Assembly: GCA_016880395.1 (NCBI GenBank)
Contig: JAEHDN010000146.1
Coordinates: 1 to 7,009 of the forward strand
Length of the DNA: 7,009 bases
From: Candidatus Eiseniibacteriota bacterium
GTDB taxonomy: Bacteria > Eisenbacteria > RBG-16-71-46 > SZUA-252
Direction: 5' to 3'
Shown here in pieces: positions 5,238 through 7,009 of this stretch. A program made the translations under genes and the position numbers. The notes under the pieces were generated by a model that did not search any database, had not been told where the DNA came from, and was given only the letters and a program-made list of their open reading frames with translations. Each line of letters starts with the position of its first letter. Position 1 is the first letter of the stretch.

Positions 5238-7009
5238 GCCTCGGTCACCTCGGAGATCCGGGTCCGGCGCTCCTCGAAGTCGTGCTCGCTCAGCAGCACC
5301 TCGCGCCCCTTCGCTCCCTCCGACGGGCCAACCACGCCCCGCTCCTCGAGCAGGTCGAGCAGGCGGGCCGCGCGCGAGTAGCCGACCTTGAGCCGGCGCT
5401 GGAGCATGGAGGTCGAGGCCTGCTGGTGGAGGACGACGAGGCGCATCGCCTCCTCGTAGAGATCGTCGTCCGCGTCGGACTCCGTGACCGAGGTCTGCTC
5501 GAGCACGCTCTCGTCGATAACGGCAGGCGCGGTCCCCTGGCTCTTCAAGAACGAGACGACGCGCTCGATCTCCTCGCTCGAGACGTAGGAACCGTGGATG
5601 CGATACGGCTCGGGCTTCCCGGCCGGGAGGTAGAGGCTGTCGCCGTGGCCGAGGAGGCTCTCGGCTCCGTTCATGTCCAGGATGACGCGCGAGTCGGTGC
5701 GGCTCGCGACCTGGAAGGCGATCCGCGACGGGAAGTTCGCCTTGATCATGCCGGTGATCACATCGACCGACGGGCGCTGCGTCGCGAGGATCAGATGGAT
5801 GCCGACCGCGCGCGCCATCTGCGCGAGCCGGCTGATCGGCTCCTCGATCTCGGCCGGGAGGAGCGCCATGAGATCGGCCAGCTCGTCCACGACCACGACG
5901 AGATACGGGAGCTTCGCGTCCTCGGTGGAGGGGTCGAGCCCGAGCCGGTTGTAGGCATCGATGTTGCGCGCACCGTGCTTCGCCAGGATCTGGTAGCGAC
6001 GCTCCATCTCCTTCACGGAGTAGCGGAGCGCCTGGGCGGCCTTCTTCGGATCGGTCACGACCGGCATACGGAGGTGCGGAATCCCGTTGTACGGCGTCAG
6101 CTCGAGCATCTTCGGGTCGATCATGATGAACCGGAGCTCCGAGGGCGTGCGCCGGAGCAGGAGGCTCATGATGAGCGCGTTGATGCAGACGCTCTTCCCC
6201 GATCCGGTCGCGCCCGCGATGAGGAGATGAGGCATCCGCTCCAGCGACGCCGTGAACGGCACGCCCGCGACGTCCTTGCCGAGCGCGAACGGAAGCGCGT
6301 CTGCGGTCTCTCGGAACGCCGGTGACGCCACGATCTCGCGGAAGGAGACCAGCGCCTTCACGCGGTTCGGGATCTCGACCCCGACGGCCGCCTTGCCCGG
6401 AATCGGCGCGACGATCCGGATGCGCTGCGCGCGGAGCGCGAGCGCGAGATCGTCCTGCCGGTTCAGGATCTGGTTCACCTTGATGCCGGGCGCCGGCTCG
6501 TACTCGAAGAGCGTGATGACCGGACCAGGGTGGACCTCGGACACCTTGCCAGCCACGCCGAAGTCCGCCAGCGTGCGCTCGAGGACGCGCGAGAGATCGC
6601 GCAGCTCGGCTTCCTCGATCGCGACCTGCCGGCTCTCGTGCTGGTCGAGGAGGTCGATCGGCGGTAGCGCCGCCTCCGGCGCCGCGGCCGGGCCGAGACC
6701 GAGCGCGCTCTCGGGAGAGGGCTCGGCGGAACGCCGTCGCTCCTCGCGCGCGGTGGAGCGCTCCATCGCGGCCGGCGCACCGGTGGCCGCGGCGGGAGGC
6801 GGGAACGGGATCGCGAGGGGCTCGCCCCCTTCCTTCCGTCCGATGATCCGCGGACGCGACTCCTTGGGCGGCGCGGGAGGCGGCGTGGCGAACGCCTGCT
6901 CCAGCTCCGCTTCCTCCTCCGCCGGCATGGGGCGCGTGCGGCGCGTGCGCGCCGAGGCCGCTCCGGCCGCGGCGGAATCGCCCTCCGCGGCCTGCGGCCC
7001 CGAGGCCGC
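5234..7009 (-). CDS. ftsK: DNA translocase FtsK/SpoIIIE, C-terminal part (5' end beyond window)
   Basis: FtsK is a hexameric, ATP-driven DNA pump at the division septum that clears chromosome ends and helps resolve dimers with XerCD. The frame is open to the right edge, so 591 C-terminal residues are visible and the N-terminal membrane helices are missing. Numbering from the edge, residues 1-110 are an Ala/Pro/Arg/Glu-rich linker. The motor begins near PPIDLLD (116-122). Walker A is GATGSGKS (266-273), and the Walker B strand LVVVVDEL carries D375/E376. The ATQRPSVDVITG segment and the following FPSRIAF stretch are typical of the family. A gamma winged-helix domain (about 515-575, with LQRRLKVGYSRAARLLD), which in FtsK reads the KOPS orientation sequences, ends the protein. 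An ATG at 6926-6928 lies inside the linker and is not likely to be the true start. The TGA stop overlaps the GTG start of rimO by 4 nt. The family call is secure. Confidence 0.96.
   Translation of the reverse strand, partial: AASGPQAAEGDSAAAGAASARTRRTRPMPAEEEAELEQAFATPPPAPPKESRPRIIGRKEGGEPLAIPFPPPAAATGAPAAMERSTAREERRRSAEPSPESALGLGPAAAPEAALPPIDLLDQHESRQVAIEEAELRDLSRVLERTLADFGVAGKVSEVHPGPVITLFEYEPAPGIKVNQILNRQDDLALALRAQRIRIVAPIPGKAAVGVEIPNRVKALVSFREIVASPAFRETADALPFALGKDVAGVPFTASLERMPHLLIAGATGSGKSVCINALIMSLLLRRTPSELRFIMIDPKMLELTPYNGIPHLRMPVVTDPKKAAQALRYSVKEMERRYQILAKHGARNIDAYNRLGLDPSTEDAKLPYLVVVVDELADLMALLPAEIEEPISRLAQMARAVGIHLILATQRPSVDVITGMIKANFPSRIAFQVASRTDSRVILDMNGAESLLGHGDSLYLPAGKPEPYRIHGSYVSSEEIERVVSFLKSQGTAPAVIDESVLEQTSVTESDADDDLYEEAMRLVVLHQQASTSMLQRRLKVGYSRAARLLDLLEERGVVGPSEGAKGREVLLSEHDFEERRTRISEVTEA
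5245..5251 (-). promoter_or_regulatory. Ribosome binding site of rimO
   Basis: GAGGTGA on the minus strand lies 7 nt before the GTG start of rimO, inside the last codons of ftsK. It matches the complement of the 16S rRNA 3' end. It supports the GTG start and re-initiation at the 4-nt overlap. Confidence 0.75.
6932..6949 (-). repeat. 9-bp tandem duplication in the FtsK linker
   Basis: The 9-bp unit gcgcgtgcg (plus strand) occurs twice without a gap. It keeps frame in ftsK and encodes R-T-R twice, just before the internal methionine at 6928. Its likely origin is slippage in a low-complexity linker. Confidence 0.85.

Noticed and set aside
4179..5381. Long plus-strand open frame opposite rimO and the end of ftsK
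   Set aside because: It is antisense to rimO with its full set of cluster cysteines and TRAM domain. Its own product has no recognisable domain and is rich in Arg/Asp/Leu, as expected from a shadow frame in GC-rich DNA.
1..7009. Mobile element, CRISPR array, tRNA/rRNA, defence or toxin-antitoxin system
   Set aside because: The whole window is accounted for by seven co-directional genes. No transposase, integrase, regular repeat-spacer pattern or structural RNA was seen.

Overview
This is a GC-rich, densely packed stretch of chromosome from a Gram-negative (diderm) bacterium. It holds seven genes, all on the minus strand, with almost no non-coding DNA. Reading in the direction of transcription (right to left) the order is: ftsK (DNA translocase, N-terminus beyond the right edge), rimO (ribosomal protein S12 methylthiotransferase), an unrecognised gene for an exported protein with a C-terminal membrane anchor, a soluble TPR-repeat gene, bamD (outer-membrane assembly lipoprotein), nadD (nicotinate-nucleotide adenylyltransferase), and polA (DNA polymerase I, cut by the left edge after its 5' nuclease domain). 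The long plus-strand open frames are reverse-strand shadows, as expected at this base composition.

The layout looks like one operon. Four of the six junctions are 4-nt stop/start overlaps: GTGA at ftsK/rimO, GTGA at rimO/unknown gene, ATGA at TPR gene/bamD, TTGA at bamD/nadD. nadD and polA overlap by 20 nt. The only spacer is about 34 nt, between the unknown gene and the TPR gene. No promoter or terminator is visible, so transcription probably starts and ends outside the window.

The genes combine housekeeping functions: chromosome segregation (FtsK), DNA replication and repair (PolA), ribosome modification (RimO), NAD synthesis (NadD) and outer-membrane biogenesis (BamD). The unnamed exported protein and the TPR protein sit directly before bamD. 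An envelope role for them is an inference from position and predicted topology only.

The presence of BamD argues for a diderm with an outer membrane. The high GC and this gene order would suit an uncultured FCB-type or deltaproteobacteria-like lineage (Eisenbacteria would be one guess), but the window does not settle taxonomy. I see no mobile element, CRISPR array, RNA gene, toxin-antitoxin pair or defence system. The least explained items are the exported protein at 3100-3828 and the short tandem repeat that builds its ribosome-binding site and start codon.
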